Positions 11,941-25,207 are shown, counted from the first letter of the stretch. The stretch: 64,000 nucleotides of DNA from Gymnothorax reevesii (GCA_029721435.1 CM056576.1:111208666-111272665), one strand, 5' to 3'. The notes: generated by a model from the sequence alone, not told the origin. Translations and numbers: made by a program.

Positions 11941-14560
11941 TGTCCTATTTGTACATGATTGAAATCTTGCTAGCGGTTATCCAAGCATCCAGAGAGGGAG
12001 ACTGGATGCTGCACTTGGCAAGCATTCGAGCAATGATCCCATGGTGCTTTACATATGACAGGATGAACTACGCACGCTATTTCTCCCAACTATGCCCAGA
12101 TGTCTCAGCTGTCCATCACACACCCAGATGTGTACACAGAATTCATGACTGGAGGCTTCTCTGTTCAACTCGGCTCGACCAATCTCTTTGGCTGGATCCT
12201 TGTTGACCAAGCTACTGAAAAAACGGTGAACAAAGACCCCCAGACAGTTGGAGGGACAAAGGGATTCAGCTTGAAGTCAGGAGCCGTGGCCAACTATTAC
12301 CTAACTGCTGAGTAATGAAGCATGTACCTCAGACAGCTGAGAGACCTGACAGGTCAAGGCACGTCCAAATTATCCCATCTAGATCTATACAGTCCAAGGA
12401 TCAAGAGAGAAGAAGCAGATGTCCAGTCTCTCATTGACCTTATGGAGAACAAGCAGTTCAATACCATGTCTCCTGATGAGAACGATCTGATTAGCCTGTC
12501 CACTGGCTCCACGGCTCCACCTGATGTGACTGGGGATCTCCTGAGAGCTCATGAGATAGGAGAAGACGTCTACAAGAAATTCAAGCAAACAAGGTTAGAT
12601 GAGGACACACCATATCTGAAATTCCATGATAAGATGACTAAGCAAAGTCTGAGGACATTCTCCAGCGTCAGCACAAAAAAAAAGAAAAGCTCAAGGAAAG
12701 AAAGGACACGATGTGGTGCTGAAGGCACACAGAAACCTGTTCAGCCACATGATCCTGTTGGCTGAAAGCAGGAAGATAAATATGAGGTCCTTTTCTACCC
12801 ACCGGGTCCACTACCATAGGCACTTACAAATGCTGATGGGTCCCGACGAAAAATGAACAAGGCTGCTCTTGCTAGAGAGCTGGAAAAGAACGTGCCTCTT
12901 GCAGAGCAGATCCCAACCCCATCCACTTCCATCATTGATGGGATGAGCCTGATCCTGAAAATGAATGGCAACAAAAGCTTTGACCAGGTGGCAGAGTCAC
13001 TCTTCACCCAGGTCTTCCATGAAGGGGCATAGAGTCAAAGATGTGTACTGCCAGACTTCGATTAAAGATGCTGAACAACTGAAACAGGGTGCAGACAACC
13101 ACTGTGCAGTACAAGAACCTGGCAGGAGGACACCACATACAGCAGTGGAAAACTTTACTGTGCAGTCCTTCCGACAAGGAAGGTGGAGATGCGGTAGCGC
13201 AGTGGTCAAGTAGGCTTGACATGAGATCATAAGGTCCCGGGTTCAAGCCCCGGCCACAGCCTTCGCGGTCTGTTCTTGAGCAAAACACTTTACTCCCGCA
13301 CTCCACGCCTCACTCCACCCAGGTGTATAAATGAGTACCAGCCAATAGGCAGGGAAACTTGTCTAAGAGCTGGGGGAGTACCTGTGATGGACTGGCATCC
13401 CATCCAGGGGCAGTAGTAATACTCCTAGTCATGGTTAAGCCATGGTTAAGCACCGGCCAATTGGGCCACTAGGCTCGTACAGGCTTACTTCTTCCTTCCG
13501 ACAAGACCAGTCTCATCAAGTTTCTGGTGGAAGAGTGGAAGCTCCCACAATACGGAGATAGGCTGCATGGCAAGGTGTTATACATGACCTGTGAGAAAAC
13601 CTGCTACAGGTTGACAGATGATGAGTGTGAAGAAGTAGTAGAGCTGCACTCTACACATGAAGAATCTGACACATGCCTGCTCTTGCATGCTTCAGATGCA
13701 GCCAACACTGGCTCAAAAGCAGTCATCATCATAGCTGAGGACACGGATTTCATGGTTCTTTGTCTTGCATTTTAGAGGGACATCACCTGTCCCATCTACC
13801 TGAAGTGTGGGACACAGAACCGCACACGATTTTTGGACATCAGCAAATTGGCAAGCTCAGTTGGAGACAGCCTCTGTGCTAGCCTAATTGGCTTAACACA
13901 CCTACACTGGCTGTGACACTGGCCGGGGGAAGCTGAATGCACTGAAGATAGTGAAGAAGGACATTTCCGACCAAGAAACCTTCAGTGGACTTAGGCAATG
14001 ATGGGACATGAGTGAGGAGTCGTTCCAGAGAATTGAGGAGTTTACATGTTACATGTTACACTGGTGAGGTGAACTAACTGCGCTACCAGCTCTTCTGTGC
14101 CAAAAGGGGAGAGGTCGAGACTAGCCAGCTACTACCATGTACAGAATGTCTCTTCCTGCATGTTGAACGAGCAAATTATCAGGCAGCCATCTGGAAGAGC
14201 AGTCTGCATGCTAACCCTGTGGTGCTAAGTCCTACAGAGCATGGATGGAAAGAAGATGAGGATGAGGATGGCCATTTACTGGATGCGCTCCCCACCTGCA
14301 CCAGGTGTATTTGTGGAACTGCTAACATGCAAATGTGGTACGTTCATGCAAAATGCCAAGATGCACATGCTTATTAAATGGACTGACATGCACAGACATG
14401 TGCAAGTTGCAGGCTTGCAGCAACCTGACAACTCAGATTTTTCAGCAGACTTTGAAAACCAAGCAATTTATATCTCATCCTCACTACTGTCGTACAAAGG
14501 GTTACACATGACTTGTATTGAACATGGGAGTGAAACATATAAATGTCCAGTCGTAGGTCA
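11941..14560 (+). pseudogene. PIN/FEN-like gene family with Cys-rich tail, broken copy (plus strand)
   Basis: A long homologous coding track runs through several frames. Successive pieces are: AMIPWCFTYDRMNYARY (about 12.03 kb); YTEFMTGGFSVQLGS with VDQATE-TVNKD (12.1-12.3 kb); KMNKAALARELEKNVPLAEQ (from about 12.85 kb); SLIKFLVEEWKLP (13.51 kb); AVIIIAEDTDF (13.73 kb); NRTRFLDISKL; GCDTGRGKLNALKIV (13.91 kb); YQLFCAKRGEVE (14.09 kb); and a Cys-rich end near 14.33-14.44 kb. I recognise these as one family of uncharacterised proteins repeated in fish and invertebrates. The acidic motifs EDTD and TGCDT resemble FEN1/PIN metal-binding motifs, which is an inference. Lesions include tandem stops TAA TGA at 12313-12318, several frameshifts, a TAG at 13029 and a SINE at 13179. 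No upstream exon was found. It is clearly a non-functional copy. Confidence 0.75.
13179..13493 (+). mobile_element. tRNA-derived SINE with perfect target duplication
   Basis: The insert is flanked by tccttccgacaag at 13166-13178 and again at 13493-13505 (12-13 bp). It carries pol III promoter boxes: A box tagcgcagtgg at 13195-13205 and B box ggttcaagccc at 13240-13250. A ~240-bp unrelated body follows. Removing the insert and one duplication joins CSPSDK to TSLIKFLVEEW in frame in the surrounding gene, which confirms the boundaries. Confidence 0.88.
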
Positions 14561-17068
14561 CGGCAAATATACAAGGTACTGTAGACAAGACTCACTTCCT
14601 GTGACTCTTCTCACAGTATTGTCCTTCTAGAGCTCACATCTCATGGATAACATAATTGTACAGAGCAATTGAGCAATTTTCAGTGGGCATTCCCATGCCT
14701 GGTTTTAATCGCATTTTACAATTCTCATGGAGAGAATAAGGAAAAACCAGTGTCAGATTCAAATTCATATGGCAAAAATACTGTAGAATGGTGCAAATCA
14801 TCACAAGGTTCAAGTCAACATGGTGAACTAGTCATAACCTGACGTTGATTGGTCAGTGGCTGTCACAGCCCTCGTGTGTCATTAATGGGTTCTTCCCTTG
14901 TTCCAGCAGTCTGCATGTGTTTTTGTGCCATGTCTCCTTTAATTGATCTATTTTCTCACTTCCTCGCATGCTTCCAGGTATTATCATTTATTTGCCTCAA
15001 CCCTTTTCTGAATGTCATGACCATATTAATTAATTGTGGTGTTAGTAAGGTTGCTGGATTGTCATGGTTCTTACACTTCAAAGTCCTCCATTCAGTTTGT
15101 GTCTTCTAATATTTAGCTGAGCTAAATATTTAGCTCACTTAGATATGTACTCTGCACTTGAAATAAAAATTTGTCAACAAGTAATCAAAAAAACAAAACA
15201 AAACTGTAAAATAACAAATATATAAAAACCATATTGTGTAAACACATTTGAGTGTACTTAACAGCAGCTTTTATCAACAGATAACAGCTTGTTTGCTTGT
15301 TTATTTCTTAAAGAGAACAAAAATTTGTAAATCCTTGCAAAAATGAAAATGAACAGTGTAAGTGTAGTGCACATATTAGCTACATGCAGTGACCAGCACT
15401 TGGAATGCACCAACCACCGCTCAGTCCAGATAGTGCTTTTCCCGACCGGCAATATTTTTCAAAGATCAGTTAAAATGACTGCATCCAGTGTCCAATAAAA
15501 TCGCTAGAAACAAAACATAAATGACCCTAAATATGCTCCACCCTTCTTGCTATTGTCAGAGTAGCGAGCTTTCGTTTCTGACCCACGCCTTGTCTGCGCT
15601 GGTCGTCATTGATATTGAAAAACCTGCCCAACAGTGATGGAAACACCGAGTGCCATTCTTGCCCGCGTGTGCTGGGTATTCATGGATGTATTAAATCTTA
15701 AGCTGTGGGGAAATTATCGGTGCAGTTGTCTCAATCTAATGAGACAGGCAATTATAATCGTGGCATGGTGATTGATTTCTGTGACACTGTGCTTTGCATG
15801 CCAAAACAAAAGTTTTCTTGCTTTATAAACAACAGCAAAGCTAAATAAATCTCTTTCGAGGACATAACATTCTTTAGGCCTACATGTTAATCTATCAATG
15901 TTTAATAACAGCGGCGGTCAGTGGACGGAAAATCTAAGGGGCGGAAACATACCTTGAAACGGACGATATTACCGGCCCGATTTTAATCATTGTTCTTGGT
16001 TAACATGTTTTCCAGCAGTATGAAGAATCCATTTGCGGTAAGTACACAGATTCCCTTTTAATGAAATGTCAAGGCGAGTGAATAATAAATTCAACAAAAA
16101 TGTTTAATTCACGTGCCTTAATAGGTAACCCTTCACGAAAAAAACTACTCTGGATTTTCTGCATCTTACAAAGCAAGCCATCAAACCCTCGCTTAATGAT
16201 TGTTTAATTGAAAACAAAGATTGAAATGCGCACTTTTTTGCCTTCGACGTTTTATCTCTTGTCTTACCGAAGAGAATTAGCTACACCTGAGAAAGGAGTG
16301 TTAAAGTATAGCCTATTTTATCAAGAAAAATGACTGAAACAGATCAAGACTAATAAGCAGTTTAAAGACGTTTATCGTCCTTTTTGTTCTCTGTCCAATG
16401 GACGCCACTGAAGAAATGTTTGAAACGTAAATGACAGTTCTTAAGTCGTATTCAGAAATTTAATCAAAAGTATTTGGCTACAAAGTAGGAAAACAAGTTT
16501 ATGAATATGGCATCTATCTATGAAAATTAGAGGCGTCTTGCTACGCGCCGAGGAGAACATCAAAGAACCACAGTAATCTCTGGTGACTCAGAGGCAATAT
16601 CTGCTTTCAAATTGACGGGAAAAAAAATATTCCTCAGACCTCCACTCTGAGCGTCCTGGGTAGAACCCGGCAAATAGTTTCATTTAAACCCAATTTCAGC
16701 ATCCTACACCCCATTGTTGTGGAGAGAATAGGCCTGGCCCAAGAGGCATTTTCGGACCCGAAATCTGCTGTTTTGCACAGTCCCGAATTGCAGTCATTTA
16801 TAATCGGCCTCGTGAGGGCTGGCATTGGCTGATGCAGATTAAGCCAAAATTCCTAATAATGGGCGTAATTAATTGGCTGGCCGATTGATCGGTCGACCTC
16901 TAGTTTCTACCAATAAACACAAATATGCCTACCTTAATTTAAGTTCATACCTTTTTTAGTACACAGTGTCTAGAGACACGACAGTTTTTATTGGTTCGGC
17001 AGTCGATTTCAAGGGATTAGGGGAAGGATTTGGGATTATGGTTAGGAGACGAGTTAGAGGTTGGTGTT

Positions 17069-17103
17069 TGGGTTAGGGTTAGGGTTAGGATTAGGTTAGG
17101 GCA
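17069..17103 (+). repeat. Interstitial telomere-like TTAGGG run
   Basis: Three consecutive gggtta/ggttag units are followed by degenerate ones (ggattaggttaggg). A weaker run of the same type (tttagggttagggg, then caggttaggg) lies at 11205-11246 inside the TTAA-flanked element. Short interstitial runs like these are common and do not imply a chromosome end. Confidence 0.7.
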
Positions 17104-17734
17104 GGGCTTGAAATGGGGCTGCCATACCTCTCTACTACTGTACTCCCCATTGAAATGCATTGAAAAACTGCCGTACCCGTAGAAACTGCCTTATTAGTAC
17201 TTTTCAAATTTCATCGTCAACACAGTATTTCAATTCCCATAAATAGGTGAGCTAGTCCTAATTGCTTGGTTATCCACTACCACTTTTTTCTTATTTGCGT
17301 ACGAGTTTGTTTAAAGGAAAAAAGTACAAGTCAATGTATCATTTTTATCATCACCAAAGCATCTACTAGCTCAGACATGTCCAGTGTGAGATCTCAAGAG
17401 GGGGCAGAGCGCGCTTGCGTTAGCTTTTTTTCTTCTCATTGTGTGGAGAATAATGCTGCTGCAGGTGATTCAGTCATTAAGCATGGACTGAATGACAGCG
17501 CTCCGACGCAGCCAATGTTAAAAACATACCCCATGCTGACATTTTGCGAAGAGCCTTGGGCACTCTACTCAAGTTAGTACCGCTCTCAGCCATGGAGGCT
17601 AGATGCATATTTCTGTTTCCCCTGTCAAAAGTTTGCGGCTACAAATGACAAAAGATATCACTTTCACTTGGTTTTACTAATTGTAAAAAGGCATTAGAGT
17701 CTAACTGGGGATTCAGTAAAAATGCCTCTAGCCC

Positions 17735-17853
17735 AGAGGTTCTCAAGCTCGGTCCTGGGGGACCACTATCAATGTGTATGCTGGTTTTCATTGCCATCAC
17801 AAATGCAACCCTAGAATTCTATTAAGCTGCTGATTTGTTTTAAACAGTTGGAT
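17735..17853. repeat. Dispersed teleost-type repeat fragment
   Basis: The block ggttctcaagctcggtcctg, then gggggaccact and tgctggttttcatt, is a phrase I recognise from many fish dispersed repeats. A diverged copy is at about 39670-39745 (gtgatcctcaatcttaatcc, then ggaggatcc and ttctggtttttgtt). Boundaries and superfamily are not determinable here. Confidence 0.4.
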
Positions 17854-20099
17854 CCCCCCCCCCCCCCCCAACATCACAATACGAGAGAAACGCTCATGTC
17901 TTTCTTATTCACATTAATGAACTGTCTGACATGTGACAAAAACATGCTGAGAAATATGCATAAAGGTGGAGGGTAATATCAACTTTTTATTGTGTGTCAT
18001 TCCTTCACATAGTGTCAGCAGAAGAGGAGTCCTAACCCTGGGGCCTTTAAAAAAAAGAGATAGGGGAAGAAATAACAAAGGGAAAATTTTATTTTTTTTA
18101 TGGGTGGAAGAAAATACAGTTGTCACACTGTGAATACTGATAGCTTGGGTAGGGGGGTTAGAGACGTCTTGAAAAGAAGGAACATGCTGTATAAAGAAAT
18201 GCGTCAGTACTCTTAACCACACTTCACACACTCGCAGAAATTTTATGGCAGATAAACTACAGCACCGTCTCTGTGCTTTTGCTTTTTGGGTGAAAAAGAA
18301 TAGAATAGAACGGCTCCTTTGGGTTGAACAATGGCTGCTTTGATTTTGTAAGTCTCATGCAGACTGGACGTAGATAGTTCAAATAAGGCTAAGCGCACCG
18401 ACATTGGCGGAAAATCTAATTTTGAGCTTCATGAACAGAGTGAAGGCTTAAAACTCATTAGGCTCATGCATATGTAAAAAACACCTCTTGTGCGCACGTA
18501 TACAGCACTTTCCAGATATTGTTTTGGTTCACTGTTATAAGTAGTTCCTTTTGGCTGGCTATTTATGTCTGAAGTATCTGTGTCTTACAAATACCTGTAT
18601 GCTAACCAAGAACCCCCCTGCCATTTCAGCGCTGGCGATTCTGTGCGACTCGTTACTATTCTGTGCTTGAGCCAGATACGCCGGAGTAGGCAGCACTGAA
18701 TCAGCACTACAGCTTTTTTTCTAAATCAGTTCTGAGCCAGAGAAGGAGAGACAAGCAGCCAGAATCCATCAGTATCCATGGTGCAGCCTTTGTGTTGTGA
18801 TCATCTCTGTCAAAGGTAAATAAATAAGTTTCAATCAAAGCTTTCTCAAGCTCCACATCCTGAAAATAAGCGATACTGTTGGGTGGTGAAATCCAATAAT
18901 TCTATACAATCCCACCCTATCTGTGCACTGTTTATTGAGGCACCAAATACTGCCCACAGTGAACTTAATTACCTAAACAGCAACTCAGTAAATCTTGGGG
19001 ACCTAGACATCACGGAGTCCCATTCGCTATTTTGTTACCCCTCAACCCTTGGGGTCTGCTTGCATTGTTAAATGTAGTTAGAAAGGCAGGCAGTGTTGCC
19101 TGCCAATCAAATTAGAGATGACAGGTGACAAAATGGTCATAACTGGGTCAGAGATCATTGCATGTTTAACTCTTGTTGAATGCAGAAACTGGTTAAAATT
19201 CATCCAGCGATGGATGGGCTCCCCCACTATAGCCAGGTTCCACCAGAGATTTCTTCTCGTGGGTTTTTTTTAGAGAGAGTTTTTCTCGGTGCTTTGAGAG
19301 GATATTTCCTCCTAATGGGAGTTTTTTTTATTTTTTTGTTACCTCATAAGCTATTGTGTGAGCTTAAACTGTGCGCATTCCCAGTTGCTGCTATTCTGTG
19401 ATGTGTTTTGTGACAGCCTCTAAAGAGGTCCATTAAAAGAAATATAAAATTTAATTGAAGTAAAAGACCTTGTAAAAACACTGTTACTAGTTTTGGAGGG
19501 TACATGCAATTCAAGCAACTTCTGTCAATGTTGGGCATGTTTTTGAAAAGACTGTTGACAAAATTTCATGTCAATCTTCACAATTTTTTTTTTTTTTTTG
19601 TGATTTTTCATGACAAAAAATACAGGCGTATAATTTATAGTAAATTCAGTGGCATCCACTCATTATGCTAAATTATTATCCAGACTATGAATTAAATGCA
19701 GAGGCAGAGTACTATCCAGTCATAGGGTTTATCGATAGTAAGGCAGTGGGGCAAAGCCCTGAGGAGAATGGCACAGCAGTCCAGATGCTGTGTACACATA
19801 GCCAGGGCCTGGCTAGTGGCTTTGCGGGATGACTGCCAGATGAAATGTACACTTTGCCGGAGCTGAATTGTCAGATGGCATAATGGAGAGACTTAACAGG
19901 AACACACTCTCAATTCGGATGACCACGGAGGGCTTGGGAGCTGGTTCCCAATAAACTGGGCAGAGGAACAGACCAACAGCAGATTAACAAGAACACGGTC
20001 CCAATCCTTGAGACCGAGAGTAAGGCTTGGGAGCTTGTTGCTATTGACTGAACTCGGAGGAACACTTCCCTATATTACCGTCATTAAAGGTTATGAATA

Positions 20100-21299
20100 G
20101 GGGAGAGCAGGGCACCATGAACATGTTTTTAATTTTTTTTGCTGTGACACCTGGACAATCGAAAGTGGGCACTTCCCTTGTTTGGCAAAGGAAAGTGTTT
20201 ACAATTGGCAAAAATTTTTTGGGAGTTTTTCTGTCTATTTATCATCTTGGTTTAAAAAATCCTGGAAAGTGGTTCAAGGAGCACACTGAACCATGCATTG
20301 GGGTACTTTGAACCATATAATAATATGCTAACAAATGTAATAATGTAACAAATACAAACATTCAAAGTAACTGGTTAGCTTTATTAACAATGGCTTACAT
20401 ACACAGGTATTTTTGACATGTTGAAAACTTGTTTCAATAGGTAACCATGGTGACTACCATCCCCTGGGGCCCTATCCACAATCCCTTATCAATTCTAATA
20501 TATAGAGTAAAAATTCTAATATATAGACTACTTATTTCATAATGGGTACCAAAATTATTTTAAATGCTCAAATGATACTGTCCTCTGTCATGGTTGCAAC
20601 AAGTATGCTACAGATACAATGTTTACCATGAGTCCTACAATGCTTTATTGACTGTGAAAGCCCCCTAGATCAACACTGAATTGAAGCATTTAGGCAAACC
20701 TTTTAGTGCCACCAGTGGTGAGAGGCTTTGGAAGACACGTCACTGAATGCTCATTCCTAACTTCTTCGACACCTCTCCTCATCAGACCACCATCAGCATT
20801 TGCTAAGTCGGTCTTTGGTTTGTAGTTGCGGACTATTTTCTGAAGGGAGAAATAAAAATGAGTAAAACTAGCAATAAATCATGTTCTATCCAAACTATCT
20901 TGCTGCGGCACAATGAACCATGGGTCAACCAGCCCCACTTTTCTGGTTCATAGTGCCACACAGGTACTCACGTGTGTATTTGCATGCTTACGGTTATATG
21001 CACAGAGAAAAATCAGAATCAATAACTATGTAATTAGCATGGCAAAAGATACTCTTTGTTTTAATTGATCAGCCAAAGTTTTCCATAATATTTACAGCTG
21101 AAATGGAACAAAAACTTACCTCAAAAAATCTACTTTGATGGTGTCAAAATCAACTTGTAACTTCTATTTACCGCTGTAGTTCATCCACTAGCCACCAGGG
21201 GCTAACACACCAGAGACATCTAGGAAAAGAAACCTGCTCCAAGGGAGAATAGTGGGGTGGTACATGGTGAATGTATGTTCATGGTGACCCGCTCTCCCC
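20100..21299. mobile_element. 1.2-kb terminal-inverted-repeat element, superfamily unassigned
   Basis: Left end ggggagagcagggcaccatg(aac) and right end, reverse-complemented, ggggagagcgggtcaccatg(aac) differ at 2 of 23 positions. The motif 'caccatgaac / gttcatggtg' recurs internally near 20280, 20910 and 20950. No transposase frame is visible, so it is non-autonomous. I could not see an unambiguous target duplication. Confidence 0.65.
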
Positions 21300-23661
21300 A
21301 ACCTTTCAAAAGAAGAAGAGTTCTAATTGTAAATACTAACTGGTGGTGAAGTGCATATAGCAAGTGACAATCTAGAAACTTGCAACCTCATAGTAGAAGG
21401 TATATATGTGAAGAGGGGTGACCATGAATGAAACGCAGCCTGTGAAAGGCAAGCATGCAAGATGCAAACCAATCAGAAGAGACAATACTTCTCACTGACA
21501 CTAAACGCGTTCATATGAGGGTTGCACCGATGCTCACTCATGTCATGTGAGAACTTTTGCTTTACATCAGTTGTATTTAATCAATCTTAGAACTCAGGGA
21601 CGGTCTATTACCTTCTCCTTAACCAAGTTACCCATTCAAACATCACTACATGCAAAAGAGGGAGAAGCAGCTATTAGAACCTGAGGAGCTGAAAACCAGG
21701 TAAACAGTTCTATATGTGAATCTAAGTGAATCTATTTGTGAATCATGGTCTGAAAGACATGGCCCAAAAACATTTAGGGCGTGTCCAAATTCATTTTAGC
21801 ACGTATAATGGTGGGTAATCTAAGCACATGGTTCACAGGGGTTGTTCTTGGTCGAGTCAGTCAATATATTTTGCCTGGCTATCATGACACCTCTTTTATA
21901 TCACTGCGGTCTGTTTTCAAATTGCACTTTTTAGTTTTAATTTCTCTTTTATAGAATGATCTCTACATTTAACAACAGAGGAACATTTCTGATGATCTTT
22001 TACATGTTTGCTTCCTGTGTGTTTATTTATTTACTCCCTCACTCATCCTGCTGTTGCTATTGTAATTCAAACCATGCATTAAGTTGCCTCAAGGCATGAA
22101 CTCTTGGTATATAACCAGCACAGAGGAAGGTAACCTTGAATCCGAATAGAGGGCAGGTGCAAAACCATCAAGAGGAATTCATCAACAATCTGTTGGAAAG
22201 GCAAAATTTTACACGTGAAAATAGTATGGCAGATATATTAAAAGTGCCACTGCATTTTCTGGCTGCATGAAATGGCAGGAGGAATGCCGTGGGAACTATG
22301 TTGGTACAATATTTAATAAGAAAACATTTTATTTGCTTCAATGCTTCATTGATTCAGAACTCTTTAGGATTTTAATTTATTCCCCCTCTCATATCTGTAC
22401 ACAGCAATCCATGCAAATGAATAAGGTCAGAGTAGAATGTGCATTAATTTAAGGTTGTGTTCACACTAATTGGCTCATAAGTTCATGTATTACAATCCTT
22501 TACATACTTTCCCGCCTTTTTTGAAGGCCATTGATAGAACAGCGGATGGAATCATTTCACCAAGTGATCAACTGCATTTTAGCATTGTACTTACTTTTTC
22601 GTTTGAAATCCACTGTGCTGGACTAGCTGGCAAATGACTTTGGACGTGTGGGGGCAGATAGAGATAGAATATATACATTCAATGTACGTACTTCAGGCAT
22701 GACAACGTCAGCTGTGGAGGACAAAGTGACCTTGTTGATCAATTCTCGCCAAGTAATTGTCATGGATTCTATTATGCCAGGTGATATATGTTCACAGATA
22801 TACAGCTCTATTACTGTTGGGATTTGAATTAGTGTTCATATAATATCCAATCAATACCTCATCAAAATCACAAAAAATGCATTAGACTATAATCCGAATT
22901 GCATATATGCTGTACAGTTTTTTTTGGCTACTGTAAATTCAACAAGTCTCTAACAGTCTGATCTTTGGTTATACTGACTGTGAGTACTAGTCATCAACAA
23001 GTTAGTCGGATTACCACCATTAGAATCAAGGCTGTTAAGAATTCGGCTTCTCTAACGCATGTTTTCCCTTAATGTTGCTTGTTCTCTGTTATGATACAGA
23101 GTAGGAACCAGATGCAGATTTGGGGTACAATCCAATGAGGGTATTCATTGTAGGAGTATGGTGATAATTGGAGTAGGCCTAAAGCCTGAAGCTGGAACAA
23201 CACAGTCTTGCTTAGGTGGTATGGAGTCGTGAGGGTTAATTGGCATGATTGCACCCAGCTAGTGGTGTCCTGGGGCAGAAGCCTACTGGTGTTATACCCT
23301 GCCGAGGGAGGACTGTCAGACAGCAGCTCCAAGGAGTTTAGCTGGAATTCAGTCCCAAACCTGGAGAGTGATAGGATGGCTTGGGAGTTTGTTCCTTGTA
23401 ATGAAGCTCCAAAGAGCAATCATGTATTTCACTATCATAAAGGTAAAGACAATTCCCGAAGACAGAAATAAGCGACCTAAATTGAAGACATAAATTGACT
23501 GGTTGCTTAAGGGCATAAAGCATGACCATCCAGCAACTCCCGATAAAGAAATAAGGCTTATGCCCACCACAGGAACCGATGGTCCTGGTGAACTAAAAAT
23601 TGACATTTGGGGAAAAAAAAGTGTAAGTATGAATTGAACATGGCAGGATTCCTTTTAAAGG
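21300..23661. other. Unassigned non-coding stretch
   Basis: No gene or bounded element recognised. Several short frames at 23.07-23.61 kb overlap each other on both strands and have no domain signature. Confidence 0.35.
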
Positions 23662-23992
23662 AGTGGTCACACTTTAGATTGTGTAGCTCTTAAAGGCTTT
23701 ATACAGCATGTATAATGCCTTCATAAATGAGACTTAATGTCTTCCTAAATCATACATAAGCAGATGTCATGCTTTGTAAAGGGTGAAATAACACATCCTT
23801 ATTCAGCATTTGATGCCAAATGTGATATAACTGACTATTTCAATTAGCTAGTGGCTAAATGCCATAAACCCTTTACAAAGCATGACATTTGCTTATGTAT
23901 GATTTATGAAGACATTTTGTCTCAGTTATGAAGACAATATACCTGTTGTTTGATGGCCTTTATGAGCAACACTTCATTAAAACTGTGACCAG
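23662..23992. mobile_element. Palindromic miniature inverted-repeat element
   Basis: The ends pair (gtggtcacacttta against tcattaaaactgtgaccag). An inner block, aatcatacataagcagatgt with catgctttgtaaagg, is repeated in inverse as cctttacaaagcatgacatt with tgcttatgtatgattt. The ~330-bp unit can fold into one long hairpin. No coding capacity. Confidence 0.65.
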
Positions 23993-24062
23993 AGAGGGTA
24001 TTCTTTCATATGAGTCCAAATAACAGTGATTTACTAGGATACTAATCAAATGCTGAGCTTAA

Positions 24063-24433
24063 AAGACCAGTGTGTAAGATTTAGAGCCATCTAGTGGTCA
24101 GATTATAGATTGCAACCAACTGACCATTCCTTTATTCAAAAAAACCTATAGTGGCCGCAAAACTTGCGAAAACGTGAAAGTCGCTCTGTTATGTCAGTGC
24201 TTTATTAATTTACTTTTTGCCTGTTCTGGGCTACTGTAGAAAAAATGGCGACGCAACATGGCGTTCTCCACGGAGGTGCACCCGCTCCAATGTAGGTTTA
24301 AAGGGCTTATTCTCAGGGAAATTAAACTCAAAGATCATTCTTTTCACGTGATTATACACAACTAAAAAAGTAGTTATGAATTTTATATTCCATTTCTGCC
24401 AAAATATCAATCTAAATTCTACACACTGCTTCT
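24063..24433. mobile_element. TTAA-flanked MITE, 371 bp
   Basis: TTAA at 24059-24062 and 24434-24437 flank ends aagaccagtgtgtaagattt and (reverse complement) agaagcagtgtgtagaattt. The phrase 'ccagtgtgtaagatttag ... catctagtgg' is one I know as a very abundant fish miniature element. No coding capacity. Confidence 0.75.
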
Positions 24434-24551
24434 TTAAGAGGTATTTAAGCACTGAGAAGAACAACAATTTATCTATAGAAACAGGTAAAATACACTACAA
24501 ACATAATGAAAAATGGATAAACTCAGACAAAAAATAGGAATGAATCTTTAA

Positions 24552-24845
24552 AGGGGACCTACACTATATATTTTTTTCACAATCTAATATTATTTTGAAT
24601 GTCTAATTGGGAGGTGCTGAGAGCAGATGACCACATGATGCACTATGATATCATACTGTGACCAGTGGAGAAAAAACTGCAAATGGAGTGTTCAGAGTTG
24701 TGATTCTGCAGTTTTTACTCACAGGGATTACTTCTACATACCTTATCCTCATTATTTTAAACTTTCGCCGTGTTTAATATGAAAATCTTTCATTGTAAAC
24801 TATATATAAAGGACACAAAATATGGTCAAGAATAATAGGTCCTCT
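24552..24845. mobile_element. TTAA-flanked MITE, 294 bp, Kolobok-like ends
   Basis: TTAA at 24548-24551 and 24846-24849 flank ends aggggacctac and (reverse complement) agaggacctat. The left end matches the start of the larger element at 62536 (TTAA + aggggacctaac), which carries a THAP remnant. The two are therefore probably related, the MITE being a deletion derivative of that family. Confidence 0.75.
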
Positions 24846-25207
24846 TTAAACTATTGCTTGACAAGCTTCATATTCATTTACAGTGGTGTGAAAAACTATT
24901 TGTGCCCTTCCTGCTTTCTTCTGTTTTGCCATATTTCTCACAAGTTAATCTTTAAGATCATCACACTAATTTTAATATGAGACAAAGATAACAGTAGTAA
25001 ACAGGGAATGCAGTTATTTATTTATCAATTTTGTTCTTTTTTTAAATGACCCTTTCATTTATTCACGGAAAAAAGGTAACTAATCCTACCCAGCCCTATG
25101 TGAAAAAATGATTGTCCCCTTTGTTACTAAAAACAGTAAAGCAAATATTATTGGGATTAATTTCACAAGGAACACCCTGCCCTGTTGAATGTAACCATGT
25201 CACTTAA

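Larger units (their letters stand above)
14561..20099. other. Mostly unassigned non-coding DNA
   Basis: No gene identified. Contents that can be named are the telomere-like run at 17069-17103, a dispersed repeat at 17735-17853, a pure C16 tract at 17854-17869, a T tract at 19584-19600 and an isolated splice-flanked 22-bp block at 16016-16037 (see findings). The sequence at 19.72-20.09 kb (gcttgggagct, repeated twice) shares a short motif with 23.37-23.40 kb and may be LTR-derived, but I cannot bound it. Confidence 0.35.

Noticed and set aside
13195..13250. Functional tRNA gene
   Set aside because: A and B boxes are present but the sequence does not close into a cloverleaf I can see, and it heads a SINE with target duplications.
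17069..17103. True telomere or chromosome end
   Set aside because: Only about five units, degenerate, surrounded by ordinary repeats.
23069..23606. Several overlapping frames of 60-116 codons
   Set aside because: They overlap on both strands with no recognisable motif and no splice or promoter context.
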